Counted from the stretch's first letter, positions 9,241 through 20,317 are shown. The stretch: 64,000 bases of DNA from Pseudoalteromonas marina (GCF_000238335.3 NZ_AHCB03000005.1:558001-622000); one strand, 5' to 3'. The notes: a model not told the origin generated them from the sequence alone. Numbers and translations: made by a program.

Positions 9241-9852
9241 ATGACAAAAGCACACCTTAACAAGTTAGATAACGAATCGATATCTGCATTACTTGATGGC
9301 GAGCAGCACCTAGCTGATGCAAAAATTGCAGAGCAAGATGTTTCTACGTTTGGTCGTTATGCGTTAATTGGTGATGCAATGCGTGCTCAAAAAAATAACC
9401 ACGACATCCATATTGATATTAGCGAACGCGTTGCTCTAGCACTTGAAAACGAGCCTGTATATGCTGACTTTACCCAGTCGAAAAAGCAGTCTGAAGTGGC
9501 CGATAAGCCAGACCAAAATAACGTAGTGGCATTTAATTGGCGTAAGCCTGTTGCTCAGCTTGCAATCGCTGCAAGTGTGGCAATGTTTGCGATTGTGGGA
9601 GTAAGCACGTTACCGCAAAGTGATCCACAGCAAAATGAAATCCCATTACTGCAAACAACACCGTTAACAGGTATGGCGTCACCAGTAAGCTACTCATCAG
9701 CGCCCGCTCTTGAAAACGCAGAGCAAGGCTTACGTGAATTGCAACAACAGCGTATTGGCGCGTTAGTATTAGAGCATCAACGTCAAGCACGTGTTGCTAA
9801 CTCTCTTCAAACAGCGCAAAATGAAACAAAAGCGCAAGAGGAAAAAAACTAA
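9241..9852 (+). CDS. rseA: Anti-sigma-E factor RseA
   Basis: Inner-membrane anti-sigma factor. The N-terminal cytosolic domain (LDNESISALLDGEQ, ISERVALALENEP) binds sigma-E; one transmembrane helix lies at about residues 101-122 (PVAQLAIAASVAMFAIVGVS); the periplasmic tail is Gln-rich. 203 residues. Starts one base after rpoE stops. In the known pathway DegS and RseP cleave it under stress, releasing sigma-E. Confidence 0.95.
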   Translation: MTKAHLNKLDNESISALLDGEQHLADAKIAEQDVSTFGRYALIGDAMRAQKNNHDIHIDISERVALALENEPVYADFTQSKKQSEVADKPDQNNVVAFNWRKPVAQLAIAASVAMFAIVGVSTLPQSDPQQNEIPLLQTTPLTGMASPVSYSSAPALENAEQGLRELQQQRIGALVLEHQRQARVANSLQTAQNETKAQEEKN

Positions 9853-9856
9853 TTAA

Positions 9857-10807
9857 ATGAAAGTAATCACTTTTGTTCTGTCGTTGGTATTGAGCTTTAC
9901 TGCAGTTGCCAACGACTCAAATCCTGCCAAAATGCTATTATTAGAAATGGCTAATGCTGTTCATAATCGTAACTTTGATGCCTCGTTTGTGGTTGTTAAA
10001 GGTAAATCAATGGAACCCTATCGATGGGTGCACGCCAAACAGGGTGAAATTGAACTCGAACACTTGAGTTTGCTCAATGGCGCAGGCCTTGAAATGATTA
10101 GAGTCAACGACCAGGTAACTTATTTTGAACCTCAGTCTGAACCTTATTCACTAAAAACAGACTCTATTGCAGGGCCTATCCCAGAAGTACTTTTTAAAGA
10201 CATACAGCGCTTAAGTGAGCACTACGATTTTGTACTTGGCGGAAAAGGGCGTATTGCCGGGCGTGCTGCACAGCTTGTACGTATAGAATCAAAAGATGAG
10301 CACAAATATAACTACTGGATTTGGCTTGATATGGAATCGGCGCTGCTATTAAAAGCTGCTTATGTTAACCATCAAGGAGAAGCTCTTGAGCAGCTTCAGT
10401 TAACCCATATTAGTGTGACTGAACAACCAGCACCTATGCTATTAGAAGTGTTAAATCGAAATTTTCCTACACCGTTACCTGAAAACGAATTGGAAGGAGT
10501 TGATAGTTCGTCAACTAACTGGAAAATAAGCTGGTTACCTGCCGGTTTTGAGCTACTCAAATCGGATAGACACAAGCTAGATTTGAATAACGAGCTTACG
10601 GATTACTATCTATATTCAGATGGGTTTGTTGAAGTGTCGGTATTTATTCAGCGACCACTACCTGGTAAACGTTTAAGTGGTGCACTCACCTCTGGCGCTA
10701 CAACGGTTTATGTGCATAATGGCGGTAATTTTGATGTATCGGTTGTTGGTAATGTGCCAAGCCTAACTGCAAAGGCAATAGCCGAATCTGTTACGCGCGC
10801 TTTATAA
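9857..10807 (+). CDS. rseB: Sigma-E regulatory periplasmic protein RseB
   Basis: Periplasmic, LolA-like lipid-sensing protein that shields RseA from DegS cleavage. A signal peptide is visible (MKVITFVLSLVLSFTAVAND). The MucB/RseB pattern follows: MLLLEMANAVHNRNFDASFVVV, a central segment with FEPQSEPYSL, and the C-terminal domain with WLPAGFELL, FVEVSVFI and the G-A-T-T-V-Y-V stretch. 316 residues, matching E. coli RseB. It starts 4 bases after rseA ends. Confidence 0.95.
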   Translation: MKVITFVLSLVLSFTAVANDSNPAKMLLLEMANAVHNRNFDASFVVVKGKSMEPYRWVHAKQGEIELEHLSLLNGAGLEMIRVNDQVTYFEPQSEPYSLKTDSIAGPIPEVLFKDIQRLSEHYDFVLGGKGRIAGRAAQLVRIESKDEHKYNYWIWLDMESALLLKAAYVNHQGEALEQLQLTHISVTEQPAPMLLEVLNRNFPTPLPENELEGVDSSSTNWKISWLPAGFELLKSDRHKLDLNNELTDYYLYSDGFVEVSVFIQRPLPGKRLSGALTSGATTVYVHNGGNFDVSVVGNVPSLTAKAIAESVTRAL

Positions 10808-10826
10808 ACGATTCGTAAGGATTGTT

Positions 10827-11276
10827 ATGATTGAACAAACCCTCACTGTAGTCGCCCTTAGTGGCCACACGGCTCATTTAGAAGCCGAGCAAAAGCAAGC
10901 TTGCGCTGGCTGCAACGGTCGTTGCGGCTCCCAAGTATTTAGTAAATTATTTGGCACTGCAAAAAAAACACTCCCTTATAAATTTGAGTCCCCTGTCGAA
11001 ATAGGCCAGAAAATCACTTTATCCCTTGATGATAGCCATATGGTAAAACACGCATTTGCTGTGTATATGCTGCCGCTTTTTTTAAGTCTTGTTTTTGCAC
11101 TTGCTACGTCTGAGTTATTACTAATGGGCGAAGGGTGGCAAATATTTGCAGCTGCGGTGGGCGGTGTTTTGGGGTTTTATATTGCAAAAACACGTGTTAA
11201 ATCGCTCAGGCACGATATAAAAGTAGTAAAAATTCACCCAATTAGTATCCCTTTAACTCAAATAGATGGTGATTGA
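10827..11276 (+). CDS. rseC: RseC/MucC-family membrane protein
   Basis: Inner-membrane protein, 149 residues, last gene of the rpoE operon. The N-terminus carries the conserved cysteine cluster CAGCNGRCGS and is followed by two transmembrane helices (about residues 73-90 and 97-115). RseC of E. coli has a small positive effect on sigma-E and its Salmonella homologue has been linked to thiamine and redox (Rsx/SoxR reduction) functions. It ends directly at a hairpin terminator. Confidence 0.93.
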   Translation: MIEQTLTVVALSGHTAHLEAEQKQACAGCNGRCGSQVFSKLFGTAKKTLPYKFESPVEIGQKITLSLDDSHMVKHAFAVYMLPLFLSLVFALATSELLLMGEGWQIFAAAVGGVLGFYIAKTRVKSLRHDIKVVKIHPISIPLTQIDGD

Positions 11277-11304
11277 CGCCAATTAAATGTAAAATTGGCG
11301 TTTT
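11277..11304 (+). terminator. Terminator after rseC
   Basis: Inverted repeat CGCCAATT ... AATTGGCG with an 8-base loop, followed by TTTTA. It starts immediately after the rseC stop codon and separates the rpoE operon from lepA. Confidence 0.75.
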
Positions 11305-11524
11305 ATACCCAAGTAACTTGGAAATACAGGAAGCTGTGATTTAAAACAATTTAATAAAAGTTAATCAGCATGGTTGCTGTGTGAGCCTTTATTGATTGTT
11401 TATATCATTTTTCGTCATTATGTATGTTTTAAATTAATTAACAAAAGCATGCTAAAACAAGTATTTGCAAGTCACTTAGGTATCCATATTTAGTCCTTTA
11501 AATAAGAAGTATTGAACTCAGTTT

Positions 11525-13315
11525 ATGAAGCATATCCGTAATTTTTCGATAATCGCCCATATTGACCACGGTAAATCGACCCTTTCAGATCGTTTGATTC
11601 AAGTTTGTGGCGGTTTAACCGACCGTGAAATGCAAAAACAAGTTTTAGATTCAATGGATATTGAGCGCGAACGTGGTATTACCATCAAAGCGCAAAGTGT
11701 AACGTTGAACTACAAAGCAAATGACGGCGAAACATATCAACTTAACTTTATCGATACCCCAGGGCACGTTGACTTCACCTATGAAGTATCGCGTTCTTTG
11801 GCTGCATGTGAAGGCGCATTATTAGTTGTTGATGCAGGACAAGGCGTTGAAGCGCAAACTTTAGCAAACTGTTACACCGCAATTGAAATGGACTTAGAAG
11901 TAATTCCTGTATTGAACAAAATCGATTTGCCACAAGCAGATCCATTGCGTGTTGCTGAAGAAATCGAAGAAATTATTGGTATTGATGCTTTAGACGCTGT
12001 GCAGTGTAGTGCTAAAACAGGTGTTGGTATTGCCGAAGTACTTGAGATGATCGTCAAAGACATCCCGCCGCCAGTTGGTGAAAAAGATGAGCCTCTACAA
12101 GCGCTAATTATTGATTCATGGTTTGACCCATATCAAGGTGTTGTATCGCTTGTGCGCATTAAGCACGGTGAGCTACGCACGGGTGACAAAATTAAAATCA
12201 TGTCTAACGAGCACATTCATACAGCCGATCAAGTGGGTATATTCACACCTAAGCAGACCAATACAGGTATCTTACGTACCGGTGAAGTAGGTTTTGTTAT
12301 CGCAGGGATTAAAGAGATTCACGGTGCACCCGTTGGTGATACGATCACGCATCAAAGAAACGCAGCACCAGAGCGTTTACCTGGCTTTCAAAAAATTAAA
12401 CCGCAAGTATATGCAGGTATGTTCCCAATTGCGTCTGACGAGTATGAGTCATTCCGTGATGCGCTTAACAAACTAAGCTTAAACGATGCGTCGTTATTCT
12501 TCGAACCAGAAAACTCAACGGCACTTGGTTTTGGTTTTCGTTGTGGTTTCTTGGGTATGCTCCACATGGAAATTATTCAGGAACGTTTAGAGCGCGAATA
12601 CGATATTGATTTGATTACAACCGCACCAACGGTAATTTACGAAATCGTAACGAAGGACGAGCGCACTTTCCAAATCGATAACCCGTCTGACTTACCCGCA
12701 GTAAATGACATTGTAGAAATTCGTGAGCCGATTGTTGAGGCAAATATATTAGTGCCGCAAGAGTACTTAGGTAATGTAATTACCCTATGTATAGAAAAGC
12801 GCGGTAGCCAAACCAAAATGACTTATCACGGTAAGCAAGTTGCAGTAACGTATGAGTTACCAATGGCTGAAGTGGTAATGGATTTCTTCGATAAGCTTAA
12901 ATCTACAAGTCGTGGTTTTGCATCGCTAGATTATAATTTTAAGCACTTTCAAACCTCAGACATGGTTCGCGTTGATATTTTAATTAATGGTGAACGTGTT
13001 GACGCGCTTGCAATTATTGCTCACAGAGACAGTGCGCAATCGCGTGGACGTCAACTTGCTGATGCACTTAAAGAGCTTATTCCGCGCCAAATGTTTGATA
13101 TTGCAATTCAAGCCGCGATTGGCCAGCATGTTATTGCGCGTACAACTGTAAAACAGCTACGTAAAAACGTAATTGCTAAATGTTACGGTGGTGATGTGAG
13201 TCGTAAGAAAAAGCTACTCAAAAAACAAAAAGATGGTAAAAAACGCATGAAACAAGTAGGTAATGTAGAAGTACCTCAAGAGGCGTTTTTAGCTATTTTG
13301 AAAGTTGGCAAATAA
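11525..13315 (+). CDS. lepA: Elongation factor 4 (LepA)
   Basis: Ribosome-associated GTPase (EF4) implicated in back-translocation and 30S biogenesis. G motifs are all present: AHIDHGKST (P-loop), RGITIKAQ (G2), DTPGHVDF (G3), NKIDLP (G4). The C-terminal LepA-specific domain ends [20 protein letters not shown]. 596 residues, the family length. It leads the lepA-lepB-rnc-era-recO-pdxJ series; the preceding 220 bases hold no obvious sigma-70 or sigma-E consensus that I would commit to. Confidence 0.98.
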   Translation: MKHIRNFSIIAHIDHGKSTLSDRLIQVCGGLTDREMQKQVLDSMDIERERGITIKAQSVTLNYKANDGETYQLNFIDTPGHVDFTYEVSRSLAACEGALLVVDAGQGVEAQTLANCYTAIEMDLEVIPVLNKIDLPQADPLRVAEEIEEIIGIDALDAVQCSAKTGVGIAEVLEMIVKDIPPPVGEKDEPLQALIIDSWFDPYQGVVSLVRIKHGELRTGDKIKIMSNEHIHTADQVGIFTPKQTNTGILRTGEVGFVIAGIKEIHGAPVGDTITHQRNAAPERLPGFQKIKPQVYAGMFPIASDEYESFRDALNKLSLNDASLFFEPENSTALGFGFRCGFLGMLHMEIIQERLEREYDIDLITTAPTVIYEIVTKDERTFQIDNPSDLPAVNDIVEIREPIVEANILVPQEYLGNVITLCIEKRGSQTKMTYHGKQVAVTYELPMAEVVMDFFDKLKSTSRGFASLDYNFKHFQTSDMVRVDILINGERVDALAIIAHRDSAQSRGRQLADALKELIPRQMFDIAIQAAIGQHVIARTTVKQLRKNVIAKCYGGDVSRKKKLLKKQKDGKKRMKQVGNVEVPQEAFLAILKVGK

Positions 13316-13331
13316 CAACAAAGGATTATAA

Positions 13332-14267
13332 ATGGCTGGTTACTTTTCAATTTTATTGGTGCTGTTAACCTTAGGCTCAGGCTTAATATGGTTAATAGAC
13401 CACTTAATGTATGCACCAAAAAGGCAAGAGCGTTTAGCGTTAGCACAAACCTCCGCTGGCGTAAAGTTAGATGATGAAACAGCAGCATTAATTGCACCAG
13501 AGCCAGTATTAACTGAAACTGCAAAATCGATTTTTCCGATGATTGCTGCTATTACTATTTTCAGATCGTTTATCTTTGAACCTTTTCAAATTCCGTCAGG
13601 TTCAATGATGCCAACACTACTCGTGGGCGATTTTATTTTAGTACAAAAGTATTCATACGGTATAAAAGACCCTGTTTGGCGCACTCAATTAGTTGAGATG
13701 GACGAGCCTGAACGTGGTGATATTGTTGTTTTTAAGTTTCCTGGTAATGAAACAATTGACTACATCAAAAGAACAATAGGACTACCTGGCGATAAGGTTG
13801 TATACCGCGATAAGCACCTATACATTCAGCCAAAGTGTGCTGAGGGTGAAGTAAACCGCAGTAACTTACAATGTGGTGAGTACAACAAAATTGACATGGA
13901 AGTGAAAGATAGAGGCGAGTTTATGCTTAAAGGCATGGAATCGGTTCGAATAAATGAATCGCTAACAGAAGATGGTCACGATATTTTAATTTACCCTGAG
14001 GTTCCAGAGAAAAAAGGTCGCTACTTTAGACAAGCTGGTACTCGCACCGATGAGTGGGTTGTACCCGCAGATCACTATTTTATGATGGGTGACAACCGAG
14101 ATAATAGTGAAGATGGTCGATTTTGGGGATTTGTACCAAAAGAAAACTTGGTGGGGAAAGCTGTCTTTATATGGATGAGTTTTGAATTTGAGAATGGCCC
14201 TGATGATGTTTTACCAGGATGGGTTCCAACTGGTGTTCGCTTTGAACGCCTAGGTAATATTCAGTAA
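13332..14267 (+). CDS. lepB: Signal peptidase I (LepB)
   Basis: Membrane-bound serine-lysine protease that removes signal peptides on the periplasmic side. One N-terminal transmembrane helix, a short cytosolic loop, a second helix near [18 protein letters not shown], then the catalytic Ser in [10 protein letters not shown] (about residue 91) and the catalytic Lys in [12 protein letters not shown] (about residue 146). Box E is seen as [15 protein letters not shown]. 311 residues. It follows lepA after 16 bases. Confidence 0.97.
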   Translation: MAGYFSILLVLLTLGSGLIWLIDHLMYAPKRQERLALAQTSAGVKLDDETAALIAPEPVLTETAKSIFPMIAAITIFRSFIFEPFQIPSGSMMPTLLVGDFILVQKYSYGIKDPVWRTQLVEMDEPERGDIVVFKFPGNETIDYIKRTIGLPGDKVVYRDKHLYIQPKCAEGEVNRSNLQCGEYNKIDMEVKDRGEFMLKGMESVRINESLTEDGHDILIYPEVPEKKGRYFRQAGTRTDEWVVPADHYFMMGDNRDNSEDGRFWGFVPKENLVGKAVFIWMSFEFENGPDDVLPGWVPTGVRFERLGNIQ

Positions 14268-14269
14268 CA

Positions 14270-14947
14270 ATGAAAAAAAATGTAACAGAGTTATACAACA
14301 AAATCGGCTACGAGTTTTCTGATCAAGGTTTACTTGAACAGGCAATGACGCACCGCAGTCACAAAGGTCAGCATAACGAGCGCTTGGAGTTTTTAGGCGA
14401 CTCAATTTTGAGTTTTGTTATTGCTAATGCACTTTATGCCAAATTCCCAAAAGCACGTGAAGGCGACTTAAGCCGCATGCGTTCAACACTGGTACGTGGT
14501 CAAACACTTGCTGAGTTTGGCGTTGAATTTGGTTTAGGTGATTACTTACGTTTAGGCCCAGGTGAGCTTAAAAGTGGTGGATTCCGCCGCGAATCAACAC
14601 TTGCCGATGCAGTAGAAGCCATTATTGGTGCCGCGTTTTTAGATTCAGGTATCGAGCGTTGCAGCGAGCTTATTTTATCGTGGTACGAATCACGGTTAGA
14701 TGCTATTTCACCAGGGCTTAACCAAAAAGATCCGAAGACCCTGCTGCAAGAGCATCTACAAGGTCGCAAACTTCCTTTACCAGGTTACACTGTGGTTGAT
14801 ACAAAGGGCCAAGCGCACAATCAAACATTCACGGTTGAATGTATTGTTGATGGAATGGATAGCATAATTTCTGTTGGTAGCTCACGCCGTAAGGCCGAAC
14901 AAAAAGCTGCTGAAAAAGCATTGAAGATAATTAAAAATGAATCTTGA
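14270..14947 (+). CDS. rnc: Ribonuclease III
   Basis: Double-strand-specific endoribonuclease for rRNA and mRNA processing. The signature [15 protein letters not shown] is present near residue 38, with the metal-binding [16 protein letters not shown] near residue 111, and a C-terminal double-stranded RNA-binding domain ([27 protein letters not shown]). 225 residues. It begins 2 bases after lepB and overlaps era by 11 bases, the standard coupled arrangement. Confidence 0.98.
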   Translation: MKKNVTELYNKIGYEFSDQGLLEQAMTHRSHKGQHNERLEFLGDSILSFVIANALYAKFPKAREGDLSRMRSTLVRGQTLAEFGVEFGLGDYLRLGPGELKSGGFRRESTLADAVEAIIGAAFLDSGIERCSELILSWYESRLDAISPGLNQKDPKTLLQEHLQGRKLPLPGYTVVDTKGQAHNQTFTVECIVDGMDSIISVGSSRRKAEQKAAEKALKIIKNES

Positions 14948-15869
14948 TACCCTAATACAACCTCATGAAGGCGATATTGATACATTTTGTGGCATGATTG
15001 CCATTGTAGGACGTCCTAACGTAGGTAAATCGACTTTACTCAATGAGATTATTGAGCAAAAAGTGAGTATTACTTCACGTAAGCCGCAAACAACGCGCCA
15101 CCGTATTATGGGTATTCATACAGAAGGTAAGCATCAAGCCGTTTATGTTGATACGCCGGGACTTCACATAGAAGAAAAGCGCGCAATTAACCGTTTAATG
15201 AATCGAGCTGCGTCTAGTTCAATTGGTGACGTAGAGCTGATTATTTTTGTGGTTGAAGGAACACACTGGACTGCTGATGATGAAATGGTACTAAATAAAG
15301 TATCGCAAAGCGGTAAGCCAGTGATGTTGGTTATTAATAAAATTGACCAAGTGAAAGACCGTGATTTAGTGCTTCCGCACATGAAGTTATTAGGCGATAA
15401 GTTTGACTTTGTGAGCATTATGCCCGTTTCGGCTAAGCAAGGTAAAAATGTTGACCTTATAAAAGACGAAGTAACCAAACGTCTTCCGCCATGTGAGTTT
15501 TACTTTCCTGATGACTACGTAACCGATCGTTCGATGCGCTTTATGGCTGCAGAGGTTATCCGTGAAAAGCTAATGCGCTTTATGGGCGAAGAATTACCTT
15601 ACTCGGTTACTGTTGAAATAGAGCAGTTTAAATGGCAAGAAAATGGTGTTTGGCATATCAATGGGTTAATTTTAGTTGAACGTGAAACACAAAAGCGCAT
15701 GGTTATTGGTAATAAAGGCGAAAAGCTAAAAGTAATTGGCCGTGAAGCCCGTAAAGACCTTGAAGAAATGCTCGATAACAAAGTATTTTTAGAGCTTTGG
15801 GTAAAAGTTAAGTCTGGTTGGGCTGATGACGAACGCGCACTTAGAAGCCTAGGCTATGGTGAAGACTAA
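14937..15869 (+). CDS. era: GTPase Era
   Basis: Essential GTPase that binds 16S rRNA near its 3' end during 30S maturation. G1 [11 protein letters not shown]3 DTPGL, G4 NKID and the type-II KH domain with [20 protein letters not shown] are visible. 310 residues against 301 in E. coli; the extra residues are at the N-terminus ([17 protein letters not shown]). Translationally coupled to rnc. Confidence 0.98.
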   Translation: MNLDTLIQPHEGDIDTFCGMIAIVGRPNVGKSTLLNEIIEQKVSITSRKPQTTRHRIMGIHTEGKHQAVYVDTPGLHIEEKRAINRLMNRAASSSIGDVELIIFVVEGTHWTADDEMVLNKVSQSGKPVMLVINKIDQVKDRDLVLPHMKLLGDKFDFVSIMPVSAKQGKNVDLIKDEVTKRLPPCEFYFPDDYVTDRSMRFMAAEVIREKLMRFMGEELPYSVTVEIEQFKWQENGVWHINGLILVERETQKRMVIGNKGEKLKVIGREARKDLEEMLDNKVFLELWVKVKSGWADDERALRSLGYGED

Positions 15870-15889
15870 AATAGTAAGTAACCTACTTT

Positions 15890-16582
15890 ATGGATAGTGA
15901 CTTCTATACCGCATATTTATTACATCGACGTCCTTATAGTGACTCACAAGTAATGCTCGATATGCTAGTAGAAGGCGTTGGCCAGCTTAGAATGATCGCA
16001 CGAATTAGTGGCCGCCAGGCCACTAAACACAAAGCGCAATTACAACCTTTTCAACCTCTACTTGTTCACTATAGTGGTAAGTACGATTTAAAATACATTA
16101 ATAAATTTGAGCTGCACGGCGCACCGCTTTTTCTATCTGGTGACGAGCTTTATTGTGGGTTTTATTTAAACGAGTTAACAAACAGAATAGTGCCTGTTAA
16201 TGAGCCTATTGAACAAGCTTATGAGCTTTATAAATCTCATTTAGAAAACTTAAACCGTGGCGCCAATTTGCAATCTGTTTTGCGTTCGTACGAATTTCAA
16301 TTACTTGAATTATTGGGTTACGGTGTTGATTTCAGTTTTGATACCAACGGTGAGCCAATAGATAAAGCGCTTACGTATAGTTATTTCTCTGAACTTGGTT
16401 TTGTTATCCAAGAAGATACTCGCTCAGGTTTTAGCGGTGAACAGCTTCAAGCAATAGCAAATCATGACTTTAGCCGAAAAGATGTGTTATATATGGCAAA
16501 ACAGTTAAGTCGCTATTTACTAAAACCTTTGTTAGGTAATAAGCCATTAAAAAGTCGTGAGTTATTTACGGCCTCTCAATAA
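15890..16582 (+). CDS. recO: DNA repair protein RecO
   Basis: RecFOR pathway mediator that loads RecA on SSB-coated single-stranded DNA. N-terminal OB-fold ([33 protein letters not shown]), then the helical region with [10 protein letters not shown] and [12 protein letters not shown]. 230 residues. The zinc-finger cysteines of some family members are absent, as in E. coli. It sits between era and pdxJ in the conserved order. Confidence 0.95.
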   Translation: MDSDFYTAYLLHRRPYSDSQVMLDMLVEGVGQLRMIARISGRQATKHKAQLQPFQPLLVHYSGKYDLKYINKFELHGAPLFLSGDELYCGFYLNELTNRIVPVNEPIEQAYELYKSHLENLNRGANLQSVLRSYEFQLLELLGYGVDFSFDTNGEPIDKALTYSYFSELGFVIQEDTRSGFSGEQLQAIANHDFSRKDVLYMAKQLSRYLLKPLLGNKPLKSRELFTASQ

Positions 16583-16604
16583 ACGTAATTTTACAGGTAA
16601 AACA

Positions 16605-17336
16605 ATGAAAGATATTCTTTTGGGTGTAAATGTTGATCACATTGCAACGCTTCGCCAAGCACGAGGAACAACTTATCCTGACCCAGCGCATGCAGCAAGC
16701 GTTGCAGAGCACGCTGGTGCAGACGGCATTACCATTCATTTACGTGAAGACCGCCGCCACATTCAAGACCGTGACGTGTACGTAATGGCAAAAACAATTC
16801 AAACGCGTATGAACCTCGAAACAGCAGTAACCGATGAAATGATTGCTATTGCTTTAGAGGTGAAGCCTGAATATGTTTGTTTAGTGCCAGAAAAACGAGA
16901 GGAATTGACCACTGAGGGCGGTTTAGATGTTGCAGGTAATATAAACAAAATAAAAGCGGCAACTAAAACCCTTACCGATGCAGGGATTAAAGTCTCATTA
17001 TTTATTGACGCGGATACTGCACAATTAGATGCTGCAAAAGTCTGTGGCGCACCTTATGTAGAAATACACACCGGTGCATACGCAGATGCAACAAACGATA
17101 GTGACTTAAGCAAAGAACTTGAACACATTCGTCAAGGTGTACAATACGCAGCAAGTTTAGGCTTAATTGTAAATGCAGGGCATGGTTTAAATTACCATAA
17201 TGTAAAACCAATAGCGGCTATGCCAGAAATTTATGAGTTAAATATAGGCCACGCTATTATTGCGCGTGCCGCCATTGATGGCCTAGATAAAGCGGTGCGT
17301 GATATGAAGCGCCTAATGATTGAAGCGCGGATTTAA
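16605..17336 (+). CDS. pdxJ: Pyridoxine 5'-phosphate synthase PdxJ
   Basis: Condenses 3-amino-2-oxopropyl phosphate with 1-deoxyxylulose 5-phosphate to give pyridoxine 5'-phosphate. The TIM-barrel signatures [46 protein letters not shown] and HTGAYAD are present, together with [11 protein letters not shown] and [10 protein letters not shown]. The frame extends back to 16557 inside recO, but the ATG at 16605 ([13 protein letters not shown]) gives the standard 243 residues. In most relatives acpS follows immediately; here the next gene is barA on the other strand. Confidence 0.97.
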   Translation: MKDILLGVNVDHIATLRQARGTTYPDPAHAASVAEHAGADGITIHLREDRRHIQDRDVYVMAKTIQTRMNLETAVTDEMIAIALEVKPEYVCLVPEKREELTTEGGLDVAGNINKIKAATKTLTDAGIKVSLFIDADTAQLDAAKVCGAPYVEIHTGAYADATNDSDLSKELEHIRQGVQYAASLGLIVNAGHGLNYHNVKPIAAMPEIYELNIGHAIIARAAIDGLDKAVRDMKRLMIEARI

Positions 17337-17395
17337 CTTTAATTATAACTAGCTGTTTTACTTAACTATCAAGTATGAGTGTTAAGGCATAATTG

Positions 17396-17426
17396 AAAGA
17401 CGCGCTTAAAGCACGTCTTTTTTGTT
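17396..17426. terminator. Terminator between pdxJ and barA
   Basis: Hairpin AAAGACG-C-GC ... GC-A-CGTCTTT followed by a T run on the + strand. It overlaps the last codons of the convergent barA (stop at 17406), so it chiefly terminates the pdxJ transcript. Confidence 0.75.
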
Positions 17427-20192
17427 TTTACTGTCCATTTTTGCGTCAACCAATAGGTTTTCAAGCTCATCTTGTAGCTCAAAAAGTTCAGGTTCTATAT
17501 TTTCGAGCACGCACTCATTTTTAAGTGAAGTCTCAATAGTTTCAGCTAACGATTTTAATTTCGGTACACCGGTGTAGCAACACGCACCATGAAATTTATG
17601 AACAATGCTGAGTACTTGTTCGCAATCTTCATTATCAATAGCTTTAGTTAGTAAATTAAGCGTTTCTGGTACGCTTAAAAGCAGCATATTAAGCATTTCA
17701 AGCGCCAATTCGTTTTTTCCACCAGCCCGTTGTAATGCAAGGGGCCAATCTATTCGGCTACTCTCAAAAGGCGCTGGACTTTGTGGTATTTCATTTTTGC
17801 TTTTTTCACGGTTTATTGGCGTTTGTGGGCTGTGGTCGCTAATAATTTGTTTAAGTGTATCTTCATCAATAGGCTTGGTTAAATATCCTTTAAAGCCATC
17901 TTTCAGTAGTTGTTCTTTTTCACTATGCAGGGCATGTGCAGTTACTGCTATTATAGGTGTGTCTTCATTAAGCGATGACTCTTGGATAAGTTTACACGCG
18001 GTTATGCCATCCATTATCGGCATTTGAATGTCCATAAAAATAACATCGTACTTATGGCTTTTACTTAAACTATAAGCTTGTGAACCATTATGAGCGGTAT
18101 CAATTACTTCAACCTGTTCATCGAGCAATGTACATATAAGTTTTAAGTTAGCATCGTTATCATCAACAACCAGCACTTTAAGCGGTAATAATTTTTGCTC
18201 GCTCTGCTCTATATTATGAACAGGATGGTCGAGTCTATATGGTGCGGCAAGCACTTCACATAACTTACGATGATTAAGCGGCTTACTTAAGCAAGCATCT
18301 GCACCGCTGCCAATAAACGCCTCACGCATATTATGTGAAACGGTATTAAGCATTAAATATAAATAGTCGGTCGAGTCTCTTACTGTTTTTACATAGCCTT
18401 TTAATAGTTGCATGTGATCAACCGATGCCATGTGACCAATTAAACAAATATCAAATTTAGTTTGGGTATTTTCTACGGCCGATAAAAAGCTGGCTTCGTT
18501 AAAGCATGGCGTTACATTTGCTTGCCACTCAGTCAATAAAGACAGTACAGCATGATGCGTATGCTCGTGCGGCTCAAGGTATAAAATACGCTTACCAATG
18601 AGTGACTTACTTGGTAGATCGTTTGTAAATACGTGATTAGGCAGTCTAAAAACACTATTAAATGTAAAACACGTTCCGTTACCAGGTGCTGAGTTTAACG
18701 ATATTCGACCATTCATCGCTTCAACAATATGTTTGGTGATAATCAGGCCGAGGCCGGTCCCCCCAAATTTGCGCGTTATGCTTGAATCTGCTTGGCCAAA
18801 AGGAGTAAACAATGAATCTTGCTTATCCATTGGTATACCCACACCGGTATCTGTTACCGACACTAAAACAGAGGCACTTTCTTCATCAAGTAAGCGGTAG
18901 CTAATATCTACTTTTATAGAACCTTGCTCGGTAAATTTAATTGCGTTACTTAATAAATTAATAAGTACTTGTTTAAAGCGAGTAGGATCGCCAGTCAAAT
19001 CGTCAGGGACTTGTGGGTTTATATAAATAGAGAGCTCAAGCTGTTTTTCATGGGCGCTTGGGGCAAGCAATGTCATTACTTCATTTACCGCATCGCGCAA
19101 TTGAAATTGAATCGATTCAAGTTCCATTGCCCCAGCTTCTAGTTTAGAAAAATCTAAAATATCGCTGATAATAGTCATTAAACTATTAGCCGATAACATG
19201 ATTGTATCGAGGTAATCTTTTTGGTGCTTGTTCAGTGGTGTTTTATAAAGCTGGCGGGTAAATCCCATTACACCATTAAGTGGCGTACGTAATTCGTGAC
19301 TCATTTTTGCTAAAAAGTCAGACTTAACACGGTTGGCATCTTGTGCTTCTTTTTTTGCCATTGTGAGCTGAATATTTTGCGTTTCATATTGTTCAAGCGT
19401 TTCACGATAATCACTGGTTGCTTGGTCAATATTTTTTTGCATTTCGTCTTTTTGCATCACCATAGTATCGGCTATGGTATTTAATCCTTCACGAAGAATA
19501 TCAAATTCACCCAACATGGTATCGGTAAGGCCAGTACTTCTTTTTCCCTCAACGAGTTTGTCGGTTGCAAGTACTAACTTATTTAAAGGGGTCATGAACA
19601 TGCGGCTAAGTTTAAATGCCATAATTGCCGCTAATACCAAAGATAAAATAATAACAATGCCACTAATAAGTAAGGCGCGTTGTTGGCCTATAACGGCTTT
19701 ATCTTTGTTTAGCTGTAAAATGACCGTACCTAACGATGTTTGAAAGGCTGAAGCGTCCCATTGAGTATTAGGTGAAGAATGACCAACAATTGGCGTATAG
19801 AAAGTGATTATATCTTTTGAGGATTCTATTTTTGTGGCTTTAAGTGATGCAAGAGACGCTTGATTGATTAATTCATCGAATGATCGGTGGTAATTACTCG
19901 TCATCAACAGCTCGTTGTTAGTGTCAAATATAGCAATTGACTTAATAGACGGGGAGTGCCGATTATGTGTAAAACTAATTAAACGATTTAGTAATACTTT
20001 ATTTTTATCAAGAAGCGGTTGTTCTAAGGCAATTGCTAAAGGCTCTGAAATAGTTGCACCTTGCTGATATAAAATTTCATCAAGCTCAATGTAACGATTT
20101 ACTGTAAAATAACCACCAAGCAGCAATCCAATGATCACAGTGGGGATCAGGGTCAAAGTTAAAACAGAATCACGTAAGCCTAATTTGGTCAT
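17406..20192 (-). CDS. barA: BarA-type hybrid sensor histidine kinase
   Basis: Membrane sensor kinase of the BarA/UvrY (GacS/GacA) system controlling carbon storage through Csr small RNAs. Order of domains in 928 residues: transmembrane helix about 11-30; periplasmic sensor about 30-170; second helix about 175-195; HAMP; HisKA with the phosphorylated His in FLAKMSHELRTPLNGVMGF; HATPase with FKQVLINLLSNAIKFT and GTGLGLIITK; a degenerate receiver (about 545-660) whose acceptor position reads ICLIGHM; an intact receiver with VIFMDIQMPIMDG; and a C-terminal HPt domain with His in IVHKFHGACCYTG. Position next to rlmD and relA matches barA in E. coli and Shewanella. Confidence 0.93.
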   Translation of the reverse strand: MTKLGLRDSVLTLTLIPTVIIGLLLGGYFTVNRYIELDEILYQQGATISEPLAIALEQPLLDKNKVLLNRLISFTHNRHSPSIKSIAIFDTNNELLMTSNYHRSFDELINQASLASLKATKIESSKDIITFYTPIVGHSSPNTQWDASAFQTSLGTVILQLNKDKAVIGQQRALLISGIVIILSLVLAAIMAFKLSRMFMTPLNKLVLATDKLVEGKRSTGLTDTMLGEFDILREGLNTIADTMVMQKDEMQKNIDQATSDYRETLEQYETQNIQLTMAKKEAQDANRVKSDFLAKMSHELRTPLNGVMGFTRQLYKTPLNKHQKDYLDTIMLSANSLMTIISDILDFSKLEAGAMELESIQFQLRDAVNEVMTLLAPSAHEKQLELSIYINPQVPDDLTGDPTRFKQVLINLLSNAIKFTEQGSIKVDISYRLLDEESASVLVSVTDTGVGIPMDKQDSLFTPFGQADSSITRKFGGTGLGLIITKHIVEAMNGRISLNSAPGNGTCFTFNSVFRLPNHVFTNDLPSKSLIGKRILYLEPHEHTHHAVLSLLTEWQANVTPCFNEASFLSAVENTQTKFDICLIGHMASVDHMQLLKGYVKTVRDSTDYLYLMLNTVSHNMREAFIGSGADACLSKPLNHRKLCEVLAAPYRLDHPVHNIEQSEQKLLPLKVLVVDDNDANLKLICTLLDEQVEVIDTAHNGSQAYSLSKSHKYDVIFMDIQMPIMDGITACKLIQESSLNEDTPIIAVTAHALHSEKEQLLKDGFKGYLTKPIDEDTLKQIISDHSPQTPINREKSKNEIPQSPAPFESSRIDWPLALQRAGGKNELALEMLNMLLLSVPETLNLLTKAIDNEDCEQVLSIVHKFHGACCYTGVPKLKSLAETIETSLKNECVLENIEPELFELQDELENLLVDAKMDSKNKKDVL

Positions 20193-20317
20193 AGTGGGAG
20201 CATTATTATCATTATTAGTATGTTTTGAGTATATACGTTTCGATGCCTATTCTCAAAGCTTCACCTACACGTGATTAGTTACGAGTTTTAACCTAAATAA
20301 ATGTAAGGTAATGCCAC

